From positions 1 to 57,083 of the forward strand of contig NZ_WNKY01000040.1 in the NCBI RefSeq assembly GCF_009720825.1: DNA of 57,083 bases, in the 5' to 3' direction. A program made the translations under genes and the position numbers. This document shows positions 35,913 through 44,079 of this stretch, in pieces. The notes under the pieces are model-generated. The model did no database searches and was not told the origin of the DNA. It saw nothing but the letters and a program-made list of their open reading frames with translations. Position 1 is the first letter of the stretch, and each line of letters begins with the position of its first letter. The stretch is from Duganella radicis. Lineage in GTDB: Bacteria; Pseudomonadota; Gammaproteobacteria; Burkholderiales; Burkholderiaceae_D.

Positions 35913-36908
35913 TCAGACCAGGGTGTCCGGGCCGGCCTTGGCGCGCGCGCCGCCGCCCAGCCGTCCCACCAGCCCGCGCAGCTTGTCCATCACGCTGGGC
36001 GGCTGCGGCGCCGGCGGCACGGCGGCCGGCGCCTTCGCTTGCAGCACCTTCTGCAAGGCGAACAGGCTTTGCGGCCGCGCCAGTGGATCGATCTGCAAAC
36101 ACCAGCGCACCAACGCCACCAGCTCGGGCGAATACTGGCCTTCCAGCTTGTCAAAATGCCCTGCCATCTTGTCCCCGGTCTTGCGCTGGTCGGCCGGCTG
36201 CGGCGGCGAGCCGACCATGCAGGCGAACATGGAGGCGCCGATGCTGTAGATATCCGTCCACGGCCCCATGCCGGTCTTGGCGTACAGCTCCGGCGGGGCG
36301 AAGCCGGGGGTGTACATCGGCGTCAGGGTCGGCATGTCGGTGTTGACGGTCTGGCGCGCCGCGCCGAAGTCCAGCAGCATCGGCGTGCCGTCGGTGCGCA
36401 GGTAGATATTGGCCGGTTTCAGGTCAAGGTGCAGCAGCTTGTTGGCGTGGACTTCGCGCAGCCCCTTCACCACCTGCGTGAAAATCGTGCGGATGAAAAG
36501 TTCACCTACTTTCACGCCCTTGCCGCGCTGCCGCTGGATATGCTCTTGCAGCGAATGGCCGGACTCGTAGGCCATCACCATATAAACCGTTTCATGCGCG
36601 CGGAAGAAATTCAGCACGCTGACCACATTGGGGTGGGAGATGCGGGCCAGCGCCCGGCCCTCTTCGAAAAAGCACTTGAGGCCGATGCGGAACACCGGCA
36701 GATTGGCCTTGGAGACGGCCGGCACCAGCTCGCCTTCCTGCCGCAGTGCCAAAGAACTAGGCAGATATTCCTTGATGGCCACCGCCACGCCCTCACTATC
36801 GTACGCAAGGTAAACAATACTGAACCCACCGGACGCAATTTTCTTTACAATGCGATATCCAGCAATTTCCAGACCATCTGGTAGGGGGGCGTTGTTTTGT
36901 GCGGCCAT
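35913..36908 (-). CDS. Hanks-type Ser/Thr protein kinase
   Basis: A 331-residue kinase, catalytic domain about 15-285. The glycine loop is ASGGFSIVYLAYD, the ATP-binding Lys is K46, the catalytic loop is HLDLKPAN (H160, D162, K164, N167) and the metal-binding DFG starts at D180, followed by APPE. The HRD arginine is Leu here, so the kinase is of the non-RD type and may not need activation-loop phosphorylation. No membrane helix is visible, unlike PASTA kinases. The ATG at 36908 has AGGA; a longer frame runs to 36998 and would overlap yicC. It heads the minus-strand operon with the PP2C gene. Confidence 0.92.
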   Translation of the reverse strand: MAAQNNAPLPDGLEIAGYRIVKKIASGGFSIVYLAYDSEGVAVAIKEYLPSSLALRQEGELVPAVSKANLPVFRIGLKCFFEEGRALARISHPNVVSVLNFFRAHETVYMVMAYESGHSLQEHIQRQRGKGVKVGELFIRTIFTQVVKGLREVHANKLLHLDLKPANIYLRTDGTPMLLDFGAARQTVNTDMPTLTPMYTPGFAPPELYAKTGMGPWTDIYSIGASMFACMVGSPPQPADQRKTGDKMAGHFDKLEGQYSPELVALVRWCLQIDPLARPQSLFALQKVLQAKAPAAVPPAPQPPSVMDKLRGLVGRLGGGARAKAGPDTLV

Positions 36909-36981
36909 AAGGTTCCTCGCCTCGACAACCGGATTGTGTGGATAAATCACTGTTTTGTAAAGATTAAATCGGGGATATCCA

Positions 36982-37887
36982 TTGAGCATTTCGAGCATGA
37001 CGGGCTACGCGGTCGCCACCAGTGAAAGTGCGGCGGGAACACTGACCATCGAGATCAAGAGCGTGAATTCGCGCTTCCTGGACTTGCAGTTCCGAATAAA
37101 CGACGATTTGCGCGCCCTTGAACCCGATTTACGCTCGGCGATCATGGCTGCCATCACGCGTGGCAAAGTCGAGCTGCGCCTGAGCTTTGGCCGCAAGGCC
37201 GCGACCGCCGGCTCGCAGGCGCTGAATCTGCCCCTATTGACCGAATTGCAACGCTTGCAGGGCGAAGTGAGCGGCCTGTTCCCCGGCGTGCAAACGATGT
37301 CGGTTGCCGAGCTGCTGCGCTGGCCGGGCGTGATCGAAGAGGCGCAGATTGGCCAGGAGTCGCTGCAAGCCGACGTGGCCGCCCTCACCGCCCGCACCGT
37401 GGAAGCATTCGTGCTGAGCCGCCAGCGCGAGGGCGCGGCGCTGGAAACCATGCTGCTGTCGCGGATCGAGGCCATGGAAGGCATCGTCAAGCGCATCACG
37501 CCGCTGATTCCGCAGGTGGTGGCGGCGTTCCAGCAGAAAGCCGTGGAACGCATGCAGGATGCGCTGGGGCTGGCTTGCCAAGGCTCGAATTCGGCGCTGT
37601 CGCGCCAGGATGCGCTGGAGCGGATTCGCCAGGAAGTGATCTTGTACGGCATCCGCATCGACGTGGCGGAAGAGCTGGGCCGCCTGTCGGCGCACCTGTC
37701 CGAAACCCGTCACATCCTGAAAAAAGGCGGCCAGGTCGGCAAGCGCCTGGACTTCATGATGCAGGAGCTGAACCGAGAGGCCAACACGCTGGGCGCCAAG
37801 GCCTCGGTCAAGGAGCTGGCCGACGCTTCGATGGAACTCAAGCTGCTGATCGAGCAGATGCGGGAACAGGTTCAGAACCTGGAATAA
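36982..37887 (+). CDS. yicC: YicC-family endoribonuclease-like protein
   Basis: A 301-residue YicC/YloC protein. The family start SMTGYA, the VNSRFLDLQFRIND segment and the C-terminal GKRLDFMMQELNREANTLGAKASV are present. YicC is linked to RNA turnover and acts as an endoribonuclease in E. coli. I choose the TTG at 36982, which gives MSISSMTGYA; GGGGA lies six bases before it, whereas the ATG at 36997 would cut the family N-terminus. It is divergent from the kinase gene, 73 bases apart. A compact terminator follows the stop. Confidence 0.92.
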   Translation: MSISSMTGYAVATSESAAGTLTIEIKSVNSRFLDLQFRINDDLRALEPDLRSAIMAAITRGKVELRLSFGRKAATAGSQALNLPLLTELQRLQGEVSGLFPGVQTMSVAELLRWPGVIEEAQIGQESLQADVAALTARTVEAFVLSRQREGAALETMLLSRIEAMEGIVKRITPLIPQVVAAFQQKAVERMQDALGLACQGSNSALSRQDALERIRQEVILYGIRIDVAEELGRLSAHLSETRHILKKGGQVGKRLDFMMQELNREANTLGAKASVKELADASMELKLLIEQMREQVQNLE

Positions 37888-37890
37888 ACA

Positions 37891-37912
37891 AAGGAGCTTC
37901 GGCTCCTTTTTT
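37891..37912 (+). terminator. intrinsic terminator of yicC
   Basis: AAGGAGC (37891-37897), tetraloop TTCG, GCTCCTT (37902-37908), then a T-run. A textbook short terminator directly after the yicC stop. Confidence 0.92.
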
Positions 37913-38025
37913 ATTATCCCGATTATCCATCCATATGCATAAAGTATTCGTCTTTAGCCTGTTTATCCATGACTCGGGGCGCGCTACAGTGAAGCCATTC
38001 CAACTTCCACTGAAAGCGAAACATC

Positions 38026-38421
38026 ATGAAAAACGCCAGCCAATTACTGCATGCCTACCTCGACAACATCCAGAACCCCGCCGCCGCCGCGGCCCTGTTC
38101 GCGGACGACGGCGTGCTGGAACTGCCGACGCTGTCCTCGCTGGGCATCAACGCCCGCGCGGTCGGCCCGGCCGCGATCGAAGCCTTCATCGGCGGCCTGC
38201 TGAAAAACGTGCCGGACTTCCGCTTCAAGGACGTGCAGCTGTTCATCGACACCGAAGACAAGGTGTTCGGCGAATACAGCGTGGAAGCCAAGGTGCTCTC
38301 GACCGGCAAGGTCTACAAACAAACCTACGCCGGCATGCTGGCGGCCGAGAACGGCAAAATCAAACACCTGCGCGAAGCCCTCGACACCCTCGCCGCCGCC
38401 AAGGCCTTCAGCCCAGACTGA
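38026..38421 (+). CDS. SnoaL/NTF2-like small protein
   Basis: A 131-residue protein of the nuclear transport factor 2-like (SnoaL) cone fold, judged from the pattern: an N-terminal helix (QLLHAYLDNIQNPAAAAALFADDGVLELP), a central helix and C-terminal sheet (KVFGEYSVEAKVLSTGKVYKQTYAGMLAAENGKIKHLRE). Such proteins bind or isomerise small hydrophobic molecules; no catalytic residues can be assigned here. Its 3' end overlaps the convergent monooxygenase-like gene by 14 bases. Confidence 0.82.
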   Translation: MKNASQLLHAYLDNIQNPAAAAALFADDGVLELPTLSSLGINARAVGPAAIEAFIGGLLKNVPDFRFKDVQLFIDTEDKVFGEYSVEAKVLSTGKVYKQTYAGMLAAENGKIKHLREALDTLAAAKAFSPD

Positions 38422-38701
38422 CCTGGTTGAGTTTGAGGACCTGGATGTCAGCTTTGCCGCCGACGGTTTTCACCAGTTCCAGGAAATGCGGCGTGGTTTC
38501 GTGTTCGGCCAGCGCCGCTTCGTCGCGCCACGCTTCCAGCATGACGAAGCTGGCGTGGTTGCCCAGATCGATGTGCAGGTCGTAGCGCAGGCAGCCGGCT
38601 TCCGCGCGGCTCGGCGGTACCACTTTTTCCAACGCCTCGCGCACCAGCACTTCGTGGCCCTCTTTGGCGGTGATGGTGGCAACGACGATCAGGTCTTTCA
38701 T
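38408..38701 (-). CDS. antibiotic biosynthesis monooxygenase (ABM)-domain protein
   Basis: A 97-residue single ABM-domain protein (dimeric ferredoxin-like fold), with LIVVATITAKEGHEVLVREALEKVV, AGCLRYDLHIDLGNHASFVMLEAW and HETTPHFLEL. Family members include small quinol monooxygenases such as YgiN, but many have no known activity. It is divergent from the DUF72 gene with 48 bases between. Confidence 0.87.
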   Translation of the reverse strand: MKDLIVVATITAKEGHEVLVREALEKVVPPSRAEAGCLRYDLHIDLGNHASFVMLEAWRDEAALAEHETTPHFLELVKTVGGKADIQVLKLNQVSLG

Positions 38702-38749
38702 GCTATATCCTTGGCAGACTAAAACTTCGATACTATCAGGAGACGCAGA

Positions 38750-39493
38750 ATGGCGCAGATCAGGGCTGGCATCGGCGGTTGGGACTTTGCGCCGTGGCGC
38801 GATACCTTTTATCCCAAGGACGTGCCGATCAAGAAGCAGCTGGAATACGCCAGCGCGCAAGTGACCAGCATCGAAATCAACGGCACCTTTTACCGCTCCG
38901 CCAAGCCCGAGCACTTCGCCAGCTGGGCCGAAAAAACGCCCGACGATTTCATCTTCTCGGTCAAGGCCACGCGCTACGCCACCAACCGCAAGGTGCTGGC
39001 CGAGGCCGGCGAATCCATCGAACGTTTCATGCAGAGCGGCCTCACCGAACTGGGCGACAAGCTCGGCCCCATCCTGTGGCAGCTGGCCGCCACCAAAAAG
39101 TTCGATGCCGATGACATCGAAGCGTTCTTCAAGCTGCTGCCGCCCAAGCTCGGCAAGCGCAAGCTCCAGCATGTGCTGGACGCCCGCCACGACAGCTTTC
39201 TCAACGACGACTACCTCAAGCTGGCGCGCAAGCACAAAGTGGCTACCGTCATCACCGACTCGCCGAAATTCCCGCACTTTGAAGACATCACCGGCGAGTT
39301 CGTCTACGCCCGTTTGATGGATGCGCAAAGCGACATCGAAACCGGCTACAGCAAGCCGGCCTTGAAGCAGTGGAGCAAGCAGGCCAAGGACTGGCAACAG
39401 CAGGCCAAGTCGGGACAGGTGTACGTCTACTTCATCAACGGCGCCAAGGAACGCGCGCCCGCCGCGGCGCAGCATTTCCTCTCCCTGCTGTAA
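38750..39493 (+). CDS. DUF72 (YecE-like) protein
   Basis: A 247-residue DUF72-family protein with a TIM-barrel fold expected. The conserved start IRAGIGGWDFAPWRDTFYP, the SIEINGTFYRSAKPEHFASWAEKTPDDFIFSVKATRY block and YVYFINGAKERAPAAAQ are diagnostic. Biochemical function is not established for the family. A purine-rich GGAGACG precedes the ATG. gmk lies 83 bases downstream behind its own promoter. Confidence 0.9.
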   Translation: MAQIRAGIGGWDFAPWRDTFYPKDVPIKKQLEYASAQVTSIEINGTFYRSAKPEHFASWAEKTPDDFIFSVKATRYATNRKVLAEAGESIERFMQSGLTELGDKLGPILWQLAATKKFDADDIEAFFKLLPPKLGKRKLQHVLDARHDSFLNDDYLKLARKHKVATVITDSPKFPHFEDITGEFVYARLMDAQSDIETGYSKPALKQWSKQAKDWQQQAKSGQVYVYFINGAKERAPAAAQHFLSLL

Positions 39494-39494
39494 A

Positions 39495-39524
39495 TTGAAC
39501 TCCGGCCATTGCTCTTGGTAAAAT
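39495..39524 (+). promoter_or_regulatory. sigma-70 promoter of gmk-rpoZ-spoT
   Basis: TTGAAC at 39495-39500 and TAAAAT at 39519-39524 with an 18-base spacer. The predicted start is about 39531, giving a leader of roughly 46 bases to the gmk ATG. Confidence 0.65.
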
Positions 39525-39576
39525 ACATCTTTGGGCGTCGTGTTTCGCCGCCCGCTGACGTTTTAGAAAGATCACC

Positions 39577-40215
39577 ATGAGCTCAACCAACGCATTTGCG
39601 GGCAGCCTGTTTGTTGTGGCCGCGCCGTCCGGCGCCGGCAAGTCGACGCTGGTCAACGCGCTGCTGGCCAAGGAACCGACCATCAAGCTGTCGATCTCCA
39701 CCACCACCCGCGCGCCGCGTCCGGGCGAAACCCACGGCAAGGAATACTACTTCACCACGGCGGACGATTTCATCGCCCGCACCAAGCAAGGCGAGTTCCT
39801 GGAGTGGGCCGAAGTGCACGGCAATTACTACGGCACCTCGCGCCTGATGGTGGAAGAACAGATGAAGACCGGCACCGACGTGCTGCTGGAAATCGACTGG
39901 CAGGGCGCGCGCCAGGTCAAGAAATTGTTCCCGCAGGCGGCCGGCATTTTCATCCTGCCGCCATCCATCGCCGCGCTGGAACAACGCCTGAACAAACGCG
40001 CCACCGACGAGCCGCACGTGATCACCAAACGCCTGCTGGCGGCAGGCGGCGAAATCGCCCACGCCCCCGAGTTCGAGTATGCTATTATCAACGAAGAATT
40101 CGACGTAGCGCTGTCGGAACTGACGGCGATCGTCCGAGCGGCCCGTTGCCGGTTTGCGCAACAAGCGGCACGCAACGCCTCGCTCTTTGCCCAGTTGGGC
40201 ATCCACGCTGAATAA
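39577..40215 (+). CDS. gmk: guanylate kinase
   Basis: Phosphorylates GMP to GDP with ATP. The 212-residue protein has the P-loop APSGAGKST near residue 16, the GMP-binding SISTTTRAPRPGE and EFLEWAEVHGNYYGTS. Length is close to E. coli Gmk (207). It is the first gene of the gmk-rpoZ-spoT operon, an arrangement that links guanine nucleotide supply to (p)ppGpp metabolism. Confidence 0.96.
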   Translation: MSSTNAFAGSLFVVAAPSGAGKSTLVNALLAKEPTIKLSISTTTRAPRPGETHGKEYYFTTADDFIARTKQGEFLEWAEVHGNYYGTSRLMVEEQMKTGTDVLLEIDWQGARQVKKLFPQAAGIFILPPSIAALEQRLNKRATDEPHVITKRLLAAGGEIAHAPEFEYAIINEEFDVALSELTAIVRAARCRFAQQAARNASLFAQLGIHAE

Positions 40216-40246
40216 ATAAATACACAAGATTTTTAGGAGTTACTAG

Positions 40247-40450
40247 ATGGCCCGCATTACGATTGAAGATTGTCTGAAAAACGTACCTAACCGTTTCCAG
40301 CTGACCCTGGCCGCGACCTACCGCGCACGCCAACTGCTGCAAGGCCACACCCCCAAGGTGGAAGCCAAGGACAAGCCTACCGTCGTCGCCCTGCGTGAAA
40401 TCGCAGCCGGCAAAGTCGGTCTGGAAATGTTGAAAAAGGTCCCAATGTAA
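40247..40450 (+). CDS. rpoZ: RNA polymerase omega subunit
   Basis: A 67-residue omega subunit, shorter than the 91 residues of E. coli but usual for betaproteobacteria. MARITIEDCLKNVPNRFQLTLAATYRARQL is the conserved core, and KPTVVALREIAAGKVG follows. TTAGGAG is the ribosome binding site. It lies between gmk and spoT as in many proteobacteria. A perfect 8-base stem spans its stop codon. Confidence 0.95.
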   Translation: MARITIEDCLKNVPNRFQLTLAATYRARQLLQGHTPKVEAKDKPTVVALREIAAGKVGLEMLKKVPM

Positions 40451-40459
40451 GTTGGGACC
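40438..40459 (+). promoter_or_regulatory. hairpin over the rpoZ stop codon
   Basis: GGTCCCAA (40438-40445) pairs perfectly with TTGGGACC (40452-40459); the six-base loop TGTAAG contains the rpoZ stop codon. No T-run follows, so it is not a typical terminator. It may tune RNA stability or expression between rpoZ and spoT. Confidence 0.55.
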
Positions 40460-40533
40460 GCGTTCCCGAACAATGTGAATGATGCGGTTTAGCAGTAGTA
40501 TTGGACATTCTCATCGAGACGGAACGCAAACGT

Positions 40534-42861
40534 ATGAATCTGATCCCCGCAGATCCTACAGTGAGTGACAAGCCCGCGCGGGCGAAAAGGCCGGCCCGGC
40601 AGCCGGCCGCAGTCATGTCCGGATCGGCCGCGGGCGATAACGCCTCCGCACCACCTGCTCCACCCTCCGCACCTCCCGTGATTTCCTCGTCGCCTTTGGC
40701 CACGCCTCCCGCCATGACGGCCGGTGTCGCGTCGGTATCCCATTTGTCTGAAAAACTGGCCGAATACATGAACGCTGCCGACCTGAAAAAGGTCAAGGAA
40801 GCGTATCGCTTTTCGGACGAAATGCACCTCGGCCAGCTGCGCAAATCGGGCGAGCCTTACATCTCGCATCCGATCGCGGTGGCCGAAATCTGCGCCGACT
40901 GGAAGCTGGACGCGCAAGCCATCATGGCCGCGCTGCTGCACGATGTGATGGAAGACCAGGACGTCAAGAAGGAAGAGCTGATCGAGCGCTTCGGCGCGCC
41001 GGTGGCCAACCTGGTGGACGGCCTCTCCAAGCTGGAGAAAATCGAGTTCCAGAGCCAGATCGAGGCGCAGGCGGAAAACTTCCGCAAGATGCTGCTGGCC
41101 ATGGCCTCGGACGTGCGCGTGATCCTGATCAAGCTGGCCGACCGCCTGCACAATATGCGCACCATGGAGGTGATGAAGCCGGCCGCCAAGGCGCGCATCT
41201 CCAAAGAGACCATGGAAGTGTACGTGCCGATCGCGCACCGGCTCGGCCTCAATAATATTTACCGCGAATTGCAGGACCTGTCGTTCGCCCACCTGTTCCC
41301 GCTGCGCTACCGCACCCTGGCCAAGGCGGTGAAGGCGGCGCGCGGCAACCGCCGCGAGGTGGTCAAGAAAATCCTCGAATCGGTCAAGAACACGCTGGCC
41401 ATGGCCAATATCGAGGCCGAGGTGTACGGCCGCGAAAAAACCCTGTACGGCATCTACAAGAAGATGCGCAGCAAGCACCTGTCGTTCTCGCAGGTGCTGG
41501 ACGTGTACGGCTTCCGCGTGGTGGTGGACAGCTTCCCGAATTGCTATGTCGCGCTCGGCACCCTGCATTCGCTGTACAAACCGATGCCGGGCAAGTTCAA
41601 GGATTACATCGCGATCCGCAAGCTGAACGGCTACCAGTCGCTGCACACCACGCTGATCGGCCCGTACGGCACGCCGGTCGAGTTCCAGATCCGCACGCAA
41701 GAGATGCACCGCACCGCCGAATCGGGCGTGGCGGCGCACTGGCTGTACAAGAATGGCGAGGCGAATATGTCGGACTTGCAGCAGCGTACCCACGCCTGGC
41801 TGCAATCGCTGCTGGACATCCAGCAGCAGACCGGCGACTCGGCCGAATTCCTCGAACACGTCAAGGTCGACCTGTTCCCGGATTCGGTCTACGTGTTCAC
41901 GCCCAAGTCCAAGATCATCGCGCTGCCGCGCGGCGCCACGCCGATCGACTTCGCGTACGCCATCCACACCGGGATTGGCGACCACACGGTGTCGGTCACC
42001 ATCAACAATGAACCGGCCTCGCTGCGCACCGAGCTGCGCAACGGCGACATCGTCGAGATCGTGACCGACTCGGCCTCGCGGCCGAGCCCGAGCTGGCTGT
42101 CGTTCGTCCGCACCGGCAAGGCGCGTTCGGCGATCCGCCATCACCTGCGCACCATCAATCTGCCGGAATCGATCGCGCTGGGCCAGCAGTTGCTGTCGCA
42201 CGCGCTGTCCTCGCTGGGCATCAGCCCGGACCTGGAGGAACACCTGACCGAGCGCCTGCTGAAGGAATCGAGCGCCAAGTCGCTGGACGAGCTGTATGCC
42301 GACATCGGCGTCGGCAAGCGCATGGCGGCGCTGGTGGCGCGCCACATCTTCGGCCTGCGCGGCGGCGAATCGGCCAGCGCGCCGGTCGACCACAACAGCG
42401 CGGCCGAGCTGGACCCGGTCACCATCTGCGGCAGCGAGGGCGTGTCGGTGCAGCTGGCGCCGTGCTGCCTGCCGATCCCGGGCGACTCCATCATCGGCCA
42501 GCTGCGCCGCGACCAGGGGCTGCTGGTGCACACGGCCGACTGCACGCAGGCCAAGCGCCAGAAGGCCAAGGAGCCGGACCGCTGGATCGCGGTCAAATGG
42601 GGCACGGAACTGAACCGCCGCTTCGACAGCCGCATCAAGCTGTTGATCAACAACGAAAAAGGCATCCTGGCGCGCGTGGCGGCCGAGATCGGCGAAGCGG
42701 ACGCCAACATCACGTACGTCGGCATGGACGAGGACAAGGAACACGTGCTGCACCAGCTGCGCTTCACGGTGCAGGTCAAGGACCGGGTGCACCTGGCCGG
42801 CCTGCTGCGCAACGTGCGCCGCGTGGCCGGCGTCAACCGCATCCTGCGCGAGCGCAGCTGA
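40534..42861 (+). CDS. spoT: bifunctional (p)ppGpp synthetase/hydrolase
   Basis: A 775-residue RelA/SpoT-family enzyme that makes and degrades (p)ppGpp. Domains in order: a Pro/Ala-rich N-terminus, an HD hydrolase domain with the intact motif HDVMED, the synthetase domain (VYGREKTLYGIYKKM and YGFRVVVDS), TGS (DSVYVFTPKSKIIALPRGATPIDFAYAIHTGIGDHTV), and a C-terminal ACT-type domain (ITYVGMDEDKEHVLHQLRFTVQV). The intact HD motif argues for a bifunctional enzyme. I start at the ATG at 40534; the frame also opens with TTG at 40501. It ends four bases from the convergent protease gene. Confidence 0.95.
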   Translation: MNLIPADPTVSDKPARAKRPARQPAAVMSGSAAGDNASAPPAPPSAPPVISSSPLATPPAMTAGVASVSHLSEKLAEYMNAADLKKVKEAYRFSDEMHLGQLRKSGEPYISHPIAVAEICADWKLDAQAIMAALLHDVMEDQDVKKEELIERFGAPVANLVDGLSKLEKIEFQSQIEAQAENFRKMLLAMASDVRVILIKLADRLHNMRTMEVMKPAAKARISKETMEVYVPIAHRLGLNNIYRELQDLSFAHLFPLRYRTLAKAVKAARGNRREVVKKILESVKNTLAMANIEAEVYGREKTLYGIYKKMRSKHLSFSQVLDVYGFRVVVDSFPNCYVALGTLHSLYKPMPGKFKDYIAIRKLNGYQSLHTTLIGPYGTPVEFQIRTQEMHRTAESGVAAHWLYKNGEANMSDLQQRTHAWLQSLLDIQQQTGDSAEFLEHVKVDLFPDSVYVFTPKSKIIALPRGATPIDFAYAIHTGIGDHTVSVTINNEPASLRTELRNGDIVEIVTDSASRPSPSWLSFVRTGKARSAIRHHLRTINLPESIALGQQLLSHALSSLGISPDLEEHLTERLLKESSAKSLDELYADIGVGKRMAALVARHIFGLRGGESASAPVDHNSAAELDPVTICGSEGVSVQLAPCCLPIPGDSIIGQLRRDQGLLVHTADCTQAKRQKAKEPDRWIAVKWGTELNRRFDSRIKLLINNEKGILARVAAEIGEADANITYVGMDEDKEHVLHQLRFTVQVKDRVHLAGLLRNVRRVAGVNRILRERS

Positions 42862-42865
42862 GCAG

Positions 42866-43972
42866 CTAGCCCTGGCGCGGGCCGGACCGGCGGCGCCGCG
42901 CCAGCGCGCCCGCCGCCACCAGGCCCGACAGCAGCATCGCCCAGCCCGCCGGTTCCGGCACCGCCGTCACCGAGTTGATCCAGGCCAGATGCGAATAGGT
43001 CGCGGTGGAGCCGGACAGATCGCCGTAGCCGGACAGGTTGCTGACGCTGGCGTCGCAACCGCTCAGATTGAAATTGGGGCACATGTCGCTGCCCTGGAAA
43101 CCCCAGGAATGCACGCCCGACAGCAGCCACTCGCTGCCATTCCAGACGAAGTCGCCGCCGCCCGAATCGCCGGCCGCCGCCAGCGCCTCGTTCGCGCCCA
43201 GGCCGCTGCCGCTGCGCCAGCCATTGCCGGTGGCATCGGCGATGCGGCCCAGGGTGTTGTGGGCGGCGCTGCCGTCGTCAAAGTCGCTCATGTAGGTGGC
43301 GCCCGGCGCGTAGTAGGCCGGGTCGTAGCCCCAGTTGTCGACCGCCTGGCCGCTGATCCGGTTGAAGTTGTCGCTGTCGACGTCGAAGGTGTTATAGCCG
43401 TAATGCCCCCAGGCGCGCTCGCCCCAGTTCTGTTCACTGTCGCCGCCGCCCGGCCCGGAGGTGCCGTAGCCGGCCATCAGGTAATCCTTGCCGACGTCAT
43501 TGGTGGTGCTCAGGTGGTAGCCCTGGATGGTGGTGACGGCCTGGTCCAGCTTGAGGATGGCGATGTCGGCGCCGGTGTCGAGGTCGCCGTTCCAGCGCGG
43601 ATTCACATAGGCGCCGGTCAGCGCCACGCTGCGGCTGACCTTGACGCTGCCGCCGGCCCAGCCGAAGTCCACCTTCATGGACGAGAAATCATCGGCGCAA
43701 TGGGCGGCGGTCAGCACATACTGGCCGCCCGCCAGCAAGGACCCGGAGCAGGCCCAGCTGCCGCTGGCGTTGGTGTAGCTCAGCCGTGCCACGCCGTCCA
43801 GCGCGCCGGCGACGCCATTGAACACCTGACCCGGCACGAAGCGCCAGTCCGACGGCGCGGAGGTGTTGGCCGTGAGCGGCGTCAGCGAGGCGGCCTGGTT
43901 GGCGTGGGCGGCCGGGATGGCGATCAGCGCCGCCACCACGGCGGCCAGCTGCAAGGATTTCGATTCGGTCAT
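42866..43972 (-). CDS. secreted trypsin-like serine protease with PEP-CTERM anchor
   Basis: A 368-residue exported protease. In numbering from the upstream ATG at 43978: a Sec signal peptide (about 1-26, ending AAHA), a chymotrypsin-fold domain with the catalytic triad H93 (TAAHC), D138 (ADIAIL) and S272 (AAGDSGGGDF), and a C-terminal PEP-CTERM signal with VPEP at 340-343, a hydrophobic helix and an RRRR tail. PEP-CTERM proteins are sorted by an exosortase, often to the surface or biofilm matrix; no exosortase is in this window. ATG 43972 is preferred because AGGA is eight bases upstream; 43978 is the alternative. Confidence 0.9.
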   Translation of the reverse strand: MTESKSLQLAAVVAALIAIPAAHANQAASLTPLTANTSAPSDWRFVPGQVFNGVAGALDGVARLSYTNASGSWACSGSLLAGGQYVLTAAHCADDFSSMKVDFGWAGGSVKVSRSVALTGAYVNPRWNGDLDTGADIAILKLDQAVTTIQGYHLSTTNDVGKDYLMAGYGTSGPGGGDSEQNWGERAWGHYGYNTFDVDSDNFNRISGQAVDNWGYDPAYYAPGATYMSDFDDGSAAHNTLGRIADATGNGWRSGSGLGANEALAAAGDSGGGDFVWNGSEWLLSGVHSWGFQGSDMCPNFNLSGCDASVSNLSGYGDLSGSTATYSHLAWINSVTAVPEPAGWAMLLSGLVAAGALARRRRSGPRQG

Positions 43973-43980
43973 CAACATTG

Positions 43981-44058
43981 TCCTGATAAAAATAACATGG
44001 TTGCCAGCCTAGCATTGTTATCAGAAAAAGCATGTCGGGATATCCTGATAGTAGGATA
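43981..44058. promoter_or_regulatory. repeated TCCTGATA motifs before the protease gene
   Basis: TCCTGATA occurs at 43981-43988 and again at 44043-44050, and TTATCAG (inverse of CTGATAA at 43983-43989) at 44018-44024. TATCCT (44041-44046) also pairs with AGGATA (44053-44058) as a small hairpin. The block fills the AT-rich gap upstream of the protease gene and downstream of the binding-protein-like genes, so it may hold operator sites or a weak terminator. Confidence 0.35.
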
Positions 44059-44079
44059 GGGAAAACCACAGTGGCGCGC

